Assembly: GCA_910576925.1 (NCBI GenBank)
Contig: CAJTKB010000013.1
Span: forward strand, 1 to 29,258
DNA from: an uncultured Bacilli bacterium
GTDB taxonomy: Bacteria > Bacillota_I > Bacilli_A > RF39 > UBA660
DNA length: 29,258 nucleotides
Reading direction: 5' to 3'
In this document: positions 1 to 8,018 of the stretch, piece after piece
How the letters are laid out: every line of letters starts with the position of its first letter
How positions within the stretch are numbered: the stretch's first letter is position 1
The notes under the pieces: generated by a model
What the model was told of the DNA's origin: nothing
The model's input: the letters and a program-made list of their open reading frames with translations, nothing else
The model's database searches: none
Position numbers and translations under genes: made by a program

Positions 1-20
1 AATGTTTTCATTAAATTAAT

Positions 21-52
21 TCTGGTGTTGCACTTACTTTTTCATTTCACCT
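21..52. repeat. IS-end-like sequence at left edge of window
   Basis: The segment GTGTTGCACTTAC (25-37) followed by TTTTTCATTTCACC resembles the reverse complement of 29208-29236, which reads GGGTTGCATTTACTTTTGC and continues AGTTCAGT. It also shares GTGTTGCACTT with the palindrome at 23757-23771. No transposase gene is visible in the first 124 bases. It is probably the remnant or outer tip of an insertion sequence, perhaps IS30-like. The family guess is weak; the similarity between the copies is directly visible. Confidence 0.4.
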
Positions 53-124
53 AATTATATTTTTTATCAAAAAAAGGGATTTAAATAGAGTCTCTCACTA
101 CATGAAAATATAAATTTAAATTCG

Positions 125-1243
125 TTATAATAAATACCACAATTTCTTATTAGAATATCGTACTTCTTTAATAATACCACCGCCAATACAAATATCATCT
201 TTATAAAATACACAAGCTTGTCCTGGCGTTACACTTTTAATCTTTTGAGGATATCTAACTATAATTTCTCCATTATCTAAGTATTCCAAAAAGATATCAT
301 TATCCTCCTGACGATACCTAAATTTAGCACTACATTCATTTGGTCTCAAATCACAATTAAAATTAACCTCTTCCACTATACAACTATCTGAATATAAATA
401 AGGATTATTTTCTCCTTCACATACATATAAAACATTCTCTTTTAAATTTTTTCCTACTACAAACAACTTATCTTTAGTTCCACCTACTTCAAGGCCCTTA
501 CGTTGTCCAATAGTATAATACATAAGTCCAATATGTTCACCTAACTTTTCATTTGTCTCAATATTTATAATATCACCACTTAAATTAGGTAAATAATTCT
601 TAAGGAAATTTTTAAAATTTCTTTCTCCTATAAAGCAAATACCAGTCGAATCTTTTTTATCAGCTGTAATTAGATTATATTTTGAAGCAATATCTCTAAC
701 TTCAGGTTTTGTTATATCCCCTAAAGGAAACAGAACGTTTTTTAGCTGATTTTTAGATACTTGTGATAAAAAATAAGTTTGATCTTTATTAATATCTTTA
801 CATCTTTTTAAATAACCATCTTCTATTTTAGCATAGTGCCCAGTTGCAATAAAATCAGCACCCAATTTTTCGGCTTCTTTGACAAATAAATCAAATTTAA
901 TATATTTATTACACATAATATCAGGATTAGGAGTACGTCCTTTTTTTAATTCTTCTAAAAAATATTTAAACACATAATCCCAGTATTCTTTTACAAAATC
1001 AATTCTATGAAGTTTTACTCCAATTTTTTCACACACTGCTAAGGCATCATTGTAATCCTTTTCTTGTGGACAAATATCATCATTATCTATACTAGGATTA
1101 CCTAAAATATCATTATTAATAGAACTGTCCCAGTTTCTCATAAATAAACCAATAACATTGTATCCCTCATTTTTTAAAAGAATAGCAGCAACAGATGAAT
1201 CTACTCCTCCACTCATTCCTACAACTACTGTTTTATTAGTCAT
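125..1243 (-). CDS. mnmA: tRNA-specific 2-thiouridylase MnmA
   Basis: MnmA transfers sulfur to C2 of uridine 34 in the anticodon of Lys, Glu and Gln tRNAs, using ATP and a persulfide delivered by a cysteine desulfurase. The 372-residue protein has the usual length. The N-terminal PP-loop GMSGGVDSS is at residues 9-17. The two catalytic cysteines are visible: Cys111 in PDIMCNKYIKF and Cys203 in GICFIGERNF. A C-terminal barrel follows, with GQRKGL and PGQACVFY-type motifs. The ATG start has a GAGGGG ribosome site about 11 bases upstream. The promoter lies at 1269-1297, overlapping the end of spoIIM, so mnmA is probably transcribed independently. No convincing terminator is visible downstream. 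Identity is secure from motifs and length. Confidence 0.97.
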   Translation of the reverse strand: MTNKTVVVGMSGGVDSSVAAILLKNEGYNVIGLFMRNWDSSINNDILGNPSIDNDDICPQEKDYNDALAVCEKIGVKLHRIDFVKEYWDYVFKYFLEELKKGRTPNPDIMCNKYIKFDLFVKEAEKLGADFIATGHYAKIEDGYLKRCKDINKDQTYFLSQVSKNQLKNVLFPLGDITKPEVRDIASKYNLITADKKDSTGICFIGERNFKNFLKNYLPNLSGDIINIETNEKLGEHIGLMYYTIGQRKGLEVGGTKDKLFVVGKNLKENVLYVCEGENNPYLYSDSCIVEEVNFNCDLRPNECSAKFRYRQEDNDIFLEYLDNGEIIVRYPQKIKSVTPGQACVFYKDDICIGGGIIKEVRYSNKKLWYLL

Positions 1244-1268
1244 TTAAAGCACTTCCCCTCACCCATTA

Positions 1269-1297
1269 ATTATACCTTAAAGTGCTAAATTTGTAAA
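1269..1297 (-). promoter_or_regulatory. sigma-A promoter for mnmA
   Basis: On the minus strand, TTTACA (1297-1292), a 17-base spacer and TATAAT (1274-1269) lie about 25 bases before the mnmA start codon. The -35 box is inside the last codons of spoIIM, so the two genes can be expressed separately although adjacent. Confidence 0.7.
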
Positions 1298-1903
1298 AGA
1301 CTTTAAAAGAAATGGAACTAAGTAACTAGAGACAATAGAACTTATAAAGAGAATTAAAACAGAAGCACATAAAAATTTCAAATAAATCATACTCATTCGT
1401 TTTAAATTAACATCTTTTTTCTTAAATAGAAATAGATATAGCATTTTAGAAAAATTAATTGCATAAAAAGTAATTATAAATATAACAAACAAATTAATAA
1501 TAAACGGTATAATATAAATAATGATAGGTATTAAATTCTTAAACGAATAAGTATAAATTAAACTACTAATAGTAAATCCAAGAACAAAGCTCTTAAATAT
1601 TAAATAAATTATACTAACAGGTATACCTATAATTGATATACCAAGTATCCATACAACAAAAGTTAATACAACATTATTAACCACATTATTAATAAGACAC
1701 ATAAAGGAATCTGTGTTCCCAGTTTTTATATTTTTAAAATATACATCAAAGCTTGTCTTAACAAGCTCTTTCTCATTCTTAGATATTACAGCTACATAAA
1801 ATACACCAAGTATTACGCTAATTACCATAACATAAATAAGTAATTTGAATAGTTTTCTTCTTTTATTTTTACTGTATTCTTTTCTATATTTAGTAGTATC
1901 CAT
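1277..1903 (-). CDS. spoIIM: stage II sporulation protein M (SpoIIM family)
   Basis: SpoIIM is the polytopic membrane component of the SpoIID-SpoIIM-SpoIIP peptidoglycan-remodelling complex that drives forespore engulfment in Bacillus. The protein has about 208 residues (B. subtilis SpoIIM about 215). It has a basic N-terminus, a first membrane segment near residues 19-40, an extracytoplasmic stretch, then about four hydrophobic segments. The family signature is seen in ILGISIIGIPVS followed by FKSFVLGFT. I start at the ATG at 1903, because the preceding in-frame GTG at 1912 is itself part of the ribosome site GGTAGGTG. SpoIID and SpoIIP are not in this window. No sigma-E promoter with correct spacing could be identified upstream. 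Confidence 0.85.
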   Translation of the reverse strand: MDTTKYRKEYSKNKRRKLFKLLIYVMVISVILGVFYVAVISKNEKELVKTSFDVYFKNIKTGNTDSFMCLINNVVNNVVLTFVVWILGISIIGIPVSIIYLIFKSFVLGFTISSLIYTYSFKNLIPIIIYIIPFIINLFVIFIITFYAINFSKMLYLFLFKKKDVNLKRMSMIYLKFLCASVLILFISSIVSSYLVPFLLKSFTNLAL

Positions 1904-1958
1904 TATTATCACCTACCAAATATTATGATTAAGACAAATATGTTATTAAACATTTTCT

Positions 1959-1987
1959 TTTACTTTTTCCTACATTTATTTTATAAT
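1959..1987 (+). promoter_or_regulatory. sigma-A promoter for the small membrane ORF
   Basis: TTTACT (1959-1964), a 17-base spacer and TATAAT (1982-1987) lie immediately before the ribosome site GAGGTG (1995-2000) of the ORF starting at 2006. A dedicated promoter directly before a 31-codon frame is the main argument that this frame is a real gene. Confidence 0.6.
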
Positions 1988-2005
1988 AAAATAAGAGGTG
2001 TAATT

Positions 2006-2098
2006 ATGAATAAAAAACTAGTTAAAATAGTTTCACTAATTTTATTAATTGGTATGATTATAGGATTTTTTGGAATGTTTATTATCTATTTCATCTAA
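2006..2098 (+). CDS. 30-residue single-pass membrane miniprotein, Prli42-like
   Basis: This short frame encodes MNKKLVKIVSLILL followed by a hydrophobic helix and ends in IIYFI. It has ribosome site GAGGTG five bases before the ATG and its own promoter. Length (30 versus 31 residues), the basic NKK N-terminus and the single C-terminal helix match Prli42. Prli42 is the stressosome-anchoring miniprotein first described in Listeria and widespread in Firmicutes (DUF4044-type). Miniproteins of this kind are easily missed in annotation. The assignment rests on pattern similarity recalled by eye. It could instead be an unrelated small membrane peptide. No stressosome genes (rsbR, rsbS, rsbT) are in this window. 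Confidence 0.5.
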   Translation: MNKKLVKIVSLILLIGMIIGFFGMFIIYFI

Positions 2099-2133
2099 GT
2101 TATTTTATTTTTTTATATAAATCTTTATAATCT

Positions 2134-2162
2134 TTGACAAATATATATAAATATATTATAAT
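2134..2162 (+). promoter_or_regulatory. perfect consensus sigma-A promoter
   Basis: TTGACA (2134-2139), exactly 17 bases, then TATAAT (2157-2162): twelve of twelve consensus positions with optimal spacing. It sits about 30 bases before the acetyltransferase start at 2194. An in-frame TTG start at 2134 would lie inside this promoter and so is not used. Confidence 0.85.
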
Positions 2163-2193
2163 AAACAGCGTTGAAAAAAGGGAGACAGCGTCA

Positions 2194-2853
2194 ATGTTAA
2201 AGAACTTAGAATATAATAATAAAATATTATTCAAAAATGATACGGTTTATAAAGATTTACAGCAAATAATAATATTATCAAAATATCACTGTGATACAGA
2301 TATAAAAGACAGATATTATTTAAGAGCACATATAATTAATAATAATAAATTAATCACTCAAGGATTTCTTTATTTTTATATAAACTTTTTAAATAAGGAA
2401 AGTAATTTTATTGGTGTTGGTGTAAATGATACATATAGAAATCAAGGTATAGCCTCATTACTAATTTCTAGTTGGGTACAATTATGTCTTGACGAAAATA
2501 TTTACAATTTATCAACTATAACTAAGCAAAGAAAGCCATTTATCCTCTACCTTTTAAAAAAATATGAATTCGAATTAGCTAACAAAGAGGATTATAAAAC
2601 TTCAAATAAAGTTGTGTATATATGTAAAAAAGATGAAAGTCTAGAAAAATTTATTCTTTTCAAAAGGAAAAAGGAAAAAGAAATATTTTCAAATAGCAAA
2701 GTTAAAAGAGAAGATAATTATCAAATAATCGATAAATTAGAAAAAGAAATATCCATTATAGATGAAGTGTGTTTATCTACACCATATTATTTACAAGATC
2801 AAGATAAAGCCTATCAAAAATCACTAAGTTATTATAATAAATTCAAAAGATAA
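2194..2853 (+). CDS. GNAT-family N-acetyltransferase
   Basis: The 219-residue protein carries a GNAT fold core. A beta strand, FIGVGVNDTYRNQGIASLL, contains the acetyl-CoA pyrophosphate-binding RNQGIA loop near residues 90-100, followed by helix and strand segments typical of the fold. The C-terminal 60 residues are lysine- and glutamate-rich and probably helical; they have no assigned role. The ATG at 2194 is chosen because it has AAGGGAGA eight bases upstream, while the longer frame starting at 2134 would begin inside the promoter. The gene stands alone between its own promoter and the terminator at 2852. The substrate cannot be inferred. Confidence 0.8.
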   Translation: MLKNLEYNNKILFKNDTVYKDLQQIIILSKYHCDTDIKDRYYLRAHIINNNKLITQGFLYFYINFLNKESNFIGVGVNDTYRNQGIASLLISSWVQLCLDENIYNLSTITKQRKPFILYLLKKYEFELANKEDYKTSNKVVYICKKDESLEKFILFKRKKEKEIFSNSKVKREDNYQIIDKLEKEISIIDEVCLSTPYYLQDQDKAYQKSLSYYNKFKR

Positions 2854-2880
2854 AATCATTCTAATAGTGAATGATTTTTT
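2852..2880. terminator. bidirectional terminator between convergent genes
   Basis: A perfect 10-bp stem AAAATCATTC (2852-2861) with loop TAATAGT and GAATGATTTT (2869-2878) is followed by T residues on plus and preceded by A residues on plus. It can therefore end transcription in both directions. It overlaps the last codons of the DUF421 gene on the minus strand. Confidence 0.8.
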
Positions 2881-3569
2881 GTATCAACATCTTTTTCATA
2901 AAATATGATCTTGTTATTAGAGTATACAGCGAGTAATATCTGATCAGCATTTGAATATCCTTGCTTTCTTAATTCGTCTCTTACCTTATTAATCGTTAGA
3001 TTACAGCCTTTTATGTTATTTTCTAACATTTCACCATCGATGATTAAATTAGCTGTAAGAAGCGCTTTTTCTCCTTTAGTTTTCATATCACTTCTTGTAA
3101 CTGGCGTTGCTTTACTTTTAGGTAAAATACTAATATCTCCACTCGCTTCCATTATAGCATAACTAATATCGTCTATATTAAAATATCCCTGTATTCTACA
3201 TTGTTCTAAAAAATCATTAATATCAATATTTGTCTTTTTAAGACCTGATTCAATAATTTTACCATCCTCTATAATTACAGTAGGTACTCCTATAATAAGT
3301 CTTCTAAAGTTTATACTTTTCATAGAAATATAAGAAACAATATAAGAAACAATACCAAAAGTTAACATTGCTAATACGCCATCAAAAAAGTTAACTTCTT
3401 TATTTACTACCATTTCTGCTATAAAGTTACCAATAGATATCCCAATAACATAGTCAAATAAACTAAGTTGAGACACCTGCTTTTTACCAACTATTTTAGT
3501 AACTATAAATAAAGCAAAAATAGAAGCCAAACATTTAAATACAATCATTAAACTTTCTTCAATATCCAT
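2856..3569 (-). CDS. DUF421 / YetF-family membrane protein
   Basis: The 237-residue protein has three predicted N-terminal membrane segments, including FKCLASIFALFIVTKIVG and LFDYVIGISIGNFIAEMVV. A cytoplasmic domain follows, typical of the YetF/YrbG/YdfS group: RLIIGVPTVIIEDGKI, then a region with DDISYAIMEASGDISILP. That family is common in spore formers, where members affect spore membrane properties; the molecular function is unsettled. I start at the ATG at 3569, preceded by GGTGAT at a five-base spacing. An in-frame ATG at 3581 lies just before that ribosome site. It converges on the acetyltransferase gene and lies downstream of spoIVB, past the spoIVB terminator. Confidence 0.85.
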   Translation of the reverse strand: MDIEESLMIVFKCLASIFALFIVTKIVGKKQVSQLSLFDYVIGISIGNFIAEMVVNKEVNFFDGVLAMLTFGIVSYIVSYISMKSINFRRLIIGVPTVIIEDGKIIESGLKKTNIDINDFLEQCRIQGYFNIDDISYAIMEASGDISILPKSKATPVTRSDMKTKGEKALLTANLIIDGEMLENNIKGCNLTINKVRDELRKQGYSNADQILLAVYSNNKIIFYEKDVDTKNHSLLE

Positions 3570-3613
3570 ATAGATCACCATTAATAGTATTAATACTTTT
3601 TAAATTTTTATAC

Positions 3614-3643
3614 AAAAAAAGAAAAAGGATTTGTTCCTTTCTC
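3614..3643 (-). terminator. terminator downstream of spoIVB
   Basis: On the minus strand GAGAAAGGA, a short loop ACAAA and TCCTTTTTC are followed by TTTTTTTG, an intrinsic terminator directly after the spoIVB stop codon. One internal mismatch is present in the stem. Confidence 0.7.
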
Positions 3644-3648
3644 TAATA

Positions 3649-4632
3649 TTAACTATCTCCTTCTTCAAGCATAGTAGTAATAAAAATACCATATCCCTTC
3701 GTCGTATCATTTACTATAACGTGAGTAACAGCACCAACTATTTTTTTATTCTGAATAATAGGCGAACCACTCATTCCTTGCACTACTCCACCAGTTTTAT
3801 CCAATAATCTTTTATCAGTTATTTCAAATAATATATTTTTTATATCACTACTATTATCAATTTTTATTATATTAATAGTAAATTCCTCTATCTTATTATT
3901 TTCTATAACCGTTCTAATAATTGCTTCTCCAGTTCTAACTTCATCACTCCTTGCAACTTTTAGACTTTCATTATTAGGTAGCCCTGCTGTATAATCTCCA
4001 AATATGCCTGATGACGCATTTTCGTTAATACTACCATAAATTGTACTTGAATCATATGTAGCATTTTTCTCACCTGCGCTACCGCTTTCACTCCTTTCAA
4101 TTCCTGTAACCTCAGATTTGAAAATCTTTCCATCTTTTATTTCAAATTTTTCTGCTGTTGTCTTCTCATCAATTTCATGCCCTAATGCTCCAAATTTCTT
4201 TGTATTAGGATCAATATAAGTTAACGTACCAATACCTACAATTTTGTCTTTAACATACATTCCTGTTTTGTACACTCCATTATTATCAAGATCTTCCTTC
4301 ATTGATATAACTTTTTCTGTACCATCTCTATTTATTGTAAATTTTATATTTTTACCACTATTTTCCTTAATTACATTAACCATATCATCAATAGAGTTGA
4401 TACTTTTATCATTTATTTTTCTAATAGAGTCTCCAACTAAAAAGCCACTGTCTCTAGCAATAAACTTATCATCTACCTTGTAAAAACCTACTACTAATAC
4501 TCCATTAGAATTTACTTCTATTCCCACATTTTCTCCTCCAGGTATAATATAATCAGAATAGGCAAAAATATTTATGGGTACTATTAAAAAAAGAAAAGCC
4601 CATAACACAAGTAGTTTGTATGTTTTTTTCAT
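3649..4632 (-). CDS. spoIVB: SpoIVB peptidase (S55 serine protease with PDZ domain)
   Basis: In Bacillus SpoIVB is made in the forespore, crosses into the intermembrane space and cleaves SpoIVFA, triggering pro-sigma-K processing in the mother cell. The 327-residue protein has an N-terminal hydrophobic segment (residues 6-24) and a PDZ-like region (about 35-110). The catalytic elements of family S55 are all present: His152 in GALGHEID, Asp273 in ITDKRLL and Ser288 in VVQGMSGSPII, followed by AVTHVIVND. It is about 100 residues shorter than B. subtilis SpoIVB, mostly in the N-terminal half. The ATG at 4632 has AGGAG eight bases upstream, so the in-frame ATG at 4641 is not used. In Bacillus spo0A follows spoIVB; here a terminator and a DUF421 gene follow instead. 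Confidence 0.93.
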   Translation of the reverse strand: MKKTYKLLVLWAFLFLIVPINIFAYSDYIIPGGENVGIEVNSNGVLVVGFYKVDDKFIARDSGFLVGDSIRKINDKSINSIDDMVNVIKENSGKNIKFTINRDGTEKVISMKEDLDNNGVYKTGMYVKDKIVGIGTLTYIDPNTKKFGALGHEIDEKTTAEKFEIKDGKIFKSEVTGIERSESGSAGEKNATYDSSTIYGSINENASSGIFGDYTAGLPNNESLKVARSDEVRTGEAIIRTVIENNKIEEFTINIIKIDNSSDIKNILFEITDKRLLDKTGGVVQGMSGSPIIQNKKIVGAVTHVIVNDTTKGYGIFITTMLEEGDS

Positions 4633-4713
4633 AAAAATCATCTCCTAAACCAAACTACACTAATATTATGAACTCTAATTTATTTTTTAAGTTAGTAATT
4701 TTTTACCAGATAG

Positions 4714-5205
4714 TTATTTTTCTAATGAATTAATCAATTTTTTATCAGATTCTATATTAAAGATTTTTTTAAATTCGACAAAAGCTTCTCTATTAATAGC
4801 AAATTGCCTAATATCAAAAGTAAGTAATTGATATAAATGTATTTCATTATCTTCCCAAAGTTTACTAGAATATACAAAGCACTCCTTTACACTTAAACTA
4901 TGCACTCCAACAGGAGAATGAGCAATTTTTGAATCGTTTATTCCAAAGTATTCCTTTTTTTCAAAAATCTTTAATGCAGCATAATATTTTTGCATTTCTA
5001 TAGCATAAGCAAGAATATTTCCATATCTTCCACTAGGAAGAGGTAAATTATCCTTATATTTATTATTAATAATACTCGCAATATTTATTAATAGATTTAC
5101 ATATGCTTTATCACAAAAACAATTATTTAAAATCTGATTAAACATACTTAAATTTTCATTAATTTCTACTCTGTATAAAAACATATCGATATTTTTATTA
5201 TCCAT
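4714..5205 (-). CDS. hypothetical protein, 163 residues
   Basis: I do not recognise this protein. It is a soluble, mostly helical sequence without a signal peptide, membrane segment or repeat. It has two cysteines close together in NNCFCDKAY (near residue 30), a loop LPLPSGRYGNILAYAIEMQK and a segment GINDSKIAHSPVGVHS that could be a binding loop. The ribosome site AGGGGG lies ten bases before the ATG. It sits between femAB-like and spoIVB genes on the same strand with gaps of 81-95 bases, so it could be transcribed separately. The codon use looks like that of its neighbours, giving no sign of recent transfer. Confidence 0.75.
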   Translation of the reverse strand: MDNKNIDMFLYRVEINENLSMFNQILNNCFCDKAYVNLLINIASIINNKYKDNLPLPSGRYGNILAYAIEMQKYYAALKIFEKKEYFGINDSKIAHSPVGVHSLSVKECFVYSSKLWEDNEIHLYQLLTFDIRQFAINREAFVEFKKIFNIESDKKLINSLEK

Positions 5206-5300
5206 ATTATCAAATCCCCCTAATAAATTATAATATAGTATATTTTAACATAAAAATATAAAAAGTAATGAATAATTTAAAATTTTCAAGTACATTAAAA

Positions 5301-6524
5301 TCACTTTTTAATTTTATGTATAAAACTAATCAAGTAATATATAGGAGAAGTTGGCATTACATATTCGCCAATCAATTCCTCACAATATCCATTAAATCTC
5401 GTTTTAAATTCATATATACCATAGTCTTTATCATTCTTATCAAAGCATCCTGTTATACCATAAAAATTATATCTTTTATATCCATTATGAATAGCATATT
5501 TAATCATTTCCCATTGTATCAAGTATTGTGAATTATAACACATATATTCCTCATAATTACCACTAGATAAATAAAGTACTTCAGGCTGCGTTAACATAAA
5601 CATAGAACCAGATAATGTTATTACTTCCCCATCTTTTTTAATGAAATCTTCAGCTGTTTTAATTTTGGAATTAATTGTATCAATAAGTTCATCAAGAGTT
5701 TTTCTCTTACCATCATTATGCTTATTAGGACTTAACTCTTCCTTTTCTTCTATGCACTTCTTTCTTTCATCTTTTAACAACTTTATATGTTTTTTTAAAT
5801 TTAACTTTGTAACTAAATATTTAATTTCACCTCTTGGAGCATATAAATCATACATATCCTCAAAATACTCTAAGCTTCTAATATGAAATCCCTTTCTTTT
5901 TCCTGTTTCCACCATTATTTTATAAAACTCGCCTAAATCTTCTCTATTTAATTCCTTTATCTCAATACCATACTTTAAAGTTTTTTTAATAATATTTCTA
6001 GTATTAGGTCTCATATTTTTTAACAAATCATCCTCTGTTTTTCCAAAAACATCTAATGCATACATCCATTCAACCTGTTCCATATCCTTTTTTGGAACTC
6101 TTTTATATCCCAATTTTTTTAAACTTTCTTTTATTAAAAAGTTATCTTTACCATCTTTAACTATATTACCTTCACTATTTCTTTCAACATTAATAATATA
6201 TGGATCTATTCTAAATTTATATCCATTTTTATTCTTTACATATTTTTTAATTTCATTAGTAAAATATTCTAAAAGCGTAAAGTTATTATAATCTAATAAA
6301 AAACCACGAGGAGAATAGAATTCATATTTACCAAAATGCCTTTTTATAGACACAAGCATTGCAGCAGCCACAATTTTTTCATTGTCTTTTACTCCAACAA
6401 AATTACTAGTCCATCCATTTTTCTCTCTAAGCTTAGCAATTTCTGGTGTTTGCATAAATGTTCTTTGTTCAGACTCATTATAAAAGTCTCTAAATTCTTC
6501 CTCTGTTATTTCTAGAAACTCCAT
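5301..6524 (-). CDS. FemAB-family peptidoglycan bridge aminoacyltransferase
   Basis: FemABX enzymes add amino acids from aminoacyl-tRNA to the lysine side chain of lipid II, building the interpeptide bridge. The 407-residue length is typical. Two GNAT-like subdomains are visible: the N-terminal one has FMQTPEIAKLREKNGW, and the C-terminal one has YNSQYLIQWEMIKYAIHNGY, YNFYGITG and KTRFNGYCEELIGEYV. Between residues about 240 and 305 lies a charged helical insertion matching the coiled-coil arm of FemA/FemX. The amino acid added and the bridge position cannot be told. The gene begins 13 bases after xseB, so it is probably the distal gene of the nusB-xseA-xseB operon. Confidence 0.9.
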   Translation of the reverse strand: MEFLEITEEEFRDFYNESEQRTFMQTPEIAKLREKNGWTSNFVGVKDNEKIVAAAMLVSIKRHFGKYEFYSPRGFLLDYNNFTLLEYFTNEIKKYVKNKNGYKFRIDPYIINVERNSEGNIVKDGKDNFLIKESLKKLGYKRVPKKDMEQVEWMYALDVFGKTEDDLLKNMRPNTRNIIKKTLKYGIEIKELNREDLGEFYKIMVETGKRKGFHIRSLEYFEDMYDLYAPRGEIKYLVTKLNLKKHIKLLKDERKKCIEEKEELSPNKHNDGKRKTLDELIDTINSKIKTAEDFIKKDGEVITLSGSMFMLTQPEVLYLSSGNYEEYMCYNSQYLIQWEMIKYAIHNGYKRYNFYGITGCFDKNDKDYGIYEFKTRFNGYCEELIGEYVMPTSPIYYLISFIHKIKK

Positions 6525-6537
6525 CTAATTCCTCCTT

Positions 6538-6765
6538 TTACTCTTCTCTATTTTTAAACTCTTCTATAGTTCCATCTTCATTGACAATTCTATTAATAGC
6601 TTCTTCAGCATTTTTTAGCTTCTCACTACAAATTTTAGACAATTTCATAGCTGTAGTGTATTTGTCTATAGCCTCATCTAATGCTACATCTCCATTTTCT
6701 AAATCTTTTACAATATTTTCAAGTTCTAATAAGCTCTCTTCAAAATTTTTTTCATTTTTCTCCAT
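6538..6765 (-). CDS. xseB: exodeoxyribonuclease VII small subunit
   Basis: XseB is the small helical subunit that binds in several copies to XseA to form exonuclease VII, a single-strand DNA exonuclease. The 75-residue protein has the family pattern: FEESLLELENIVKDLENGD, then LDEAIDKYTTAMKLSKIC, then a KLKNAEEAI helix. Its ATG overlaps the TAA stop of xseA (sequence TAATG), and the ribosome site GGAGG is inside the end of xseA. This implies translational coupling and balanced production. Confidence 0.95.
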   Translation of the reverse strand: MEKNEKNFEESLLELENIVKDLENGDVALDEAIDKYTTAMKLSKICSEKLKNAEEAINRIVNEDGTIEEFKNREE

Positions 6766-8018
6766 TATACTACCTCCGCTTTTATTTTCCCATCACTAAC
6801 TTCTATTTCTAATTTATCCTTTTTTGATACATTTTTAATACTAGAAACTATTTTTCCATCGCACTTTAAAATAGAATAACCTCTCTTTAAAGTAAGAATA
6901 GGACTAAGTGTTTCCAACTTGCTCAATACAAGCATATAATCATTCTTACTTTTTTGCATTAATTTAGTTGGATCTTTAAATATAATACTCTCTAGAATTT
7001 TCTCATATCTATTATTCTTATTATTATAAAGATTTACAATATTATACTTAAGTTTATCTAAAACATACGAAAATTGTTGTTCTTTAATTTCATATATACT
7101 AATAGGATTTTTTAAAATAGGTCTAGATTTTACTTGTTCTAATTTTTCTTTATTTATGACAATTTTATTTTGCATCACCTTATTAAGTCTAATTGATAAT
7201 TGATTAACATAATTTTCAACATCGCTTTTACTAGGAACTGCCATTTCAGCTGCCCCAGTAGGAGTTGGCGCCCTCATATCAGCAACAAAATCTGCTATTG
7301 TAAAATCAACTTCATGACCTACAGCACTGATAATTGGAGTCTTAGCATTATATATAGTTCGTGCAACAATTTCTTCATTAAAACACCACAAATCTTCTAT
7401 ACTTCCTCCTCCACGACCTACTATAAGTACATCAAGATCATAAGTATCTGCTACTTTAATTTGTTTAGCTACACTCTCTTTAGCAAGTTCACCTTGAACA
7501 AGTGCTGGAAACAAAATAACTTCTGCTAGAGGCCATCTTCTTTTTATAGTAGAAGTAATATCCCTTATTGCAGCCCCAGTAGGTGCTGTAACAACTCCAA
7601 CTTTAGTAGGTATTTTAGGTATTCTTTTCTTATGACTTCTTGAAAATAATCCTTCGCTTTCAAGCTTTTTCTTAAGTTGTTCAAATGCTATATAAAGGTT
7701 TCCTATGCCATCTTCCAACATTTCAGATACATATATTTGATAACCTCCATTTGCTGGATAAACACTAATTTTACCAGAAATTAAAACTTTCATTCCATCT
7801 TGTGGCATAAATTTAACTTTACTTGCGCTACTTTGAAACATAACAGCATTAATACGCGCCTCTTCATCCTTTAAAGTAAAATAAAAGTGTCCTCTAGTAT
7901 GTGCCTTAAAATTAGATATTTCACCTTTGATATATACATCTTGCAAATTAACATCATTATCTATTTTATATTTTATATATCTAGTAAGCTGACCTATACT
8001 AATATACTTATCATTCAT
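6765..8018 (-). CDS. xseA: exodeoxyribonuclease VII large subunit
   Basis: XseA is the catalytic subunit of exonuclease VII. The 417-residue protein has an N-terminal OB-fold (about residues 5-100, including VYIKGEISNFK and HFYFTLKDEEARI). The catalytic domain follows, with VGVVTAPTGAAIRDI, a glycine-rich DVLIVGRGGGSIEDLW and SAVGHEVDFTIADFVADMRA. A helical C-terminal region ends in RGYSILK. All core motifs are present, so it should be active. It overlaps the end of nusB by 8 bp, and its own stop overlaps the xseB start. Confidence 0.97.
   Translation of the reverse strand: MNDKYISIGQLTRYIKYKIDNDVNLQDVYIKGEISNFKAHTRGHFYFTLKDEEARINAVMFQSSASKVKFMPQDGMKVLISGKISVYPANGGYQIYVSEMLEDGIGNLYIAFEQLKKKLESEGLFSRSHKKRIPKIPTKVGVVTAPTGAAIRDITSTIKRRWPLAEVILFPALVQGELAKESVAKQIKVADTYDLDVLIVGRGGGSIEDLWCFNEEIVARTIYNAKTPIISAVGHEVDFTIADFVADMRAPTPTGAAEMAVPSKSDVENYVNQLSIRLNKVMQNKIVINKEKLEQVKSRPILKNPISIYEIKEQQFSYVLDKLKYNIVNLYNNKNNRYEKILESIIFKDPTKLMQKSKNDYMLVLSKLETLSPILTLKRGYSILKCDGKIVSSIKNVSKKDKLEIEVSDGKIKAEVV

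Noticed and set aside
1904..1960. Sigma-E promoter before spoIIM
   Set aside because: CATATT and CATAATAT are present but only nine bases apart, well short of the usual 13-15.
2134..2193. Upstream TTG start for the acetyltransferase
   Set aside because: The TTG is the first half of a perfect -35 box, and the ATG at 2194 has a good ribosome site.
4633..4713. Sigma-G promoter before spoIVB
   Set aside because: A CATAATA -10-like box exists, but no GYATR-like -35 is found at 17-18 bases.
5268..5886. Plus-strand frames within the FemAB gene
   Set aside because: They are antisense to a well-supported gene and have no homology or ribosome site.
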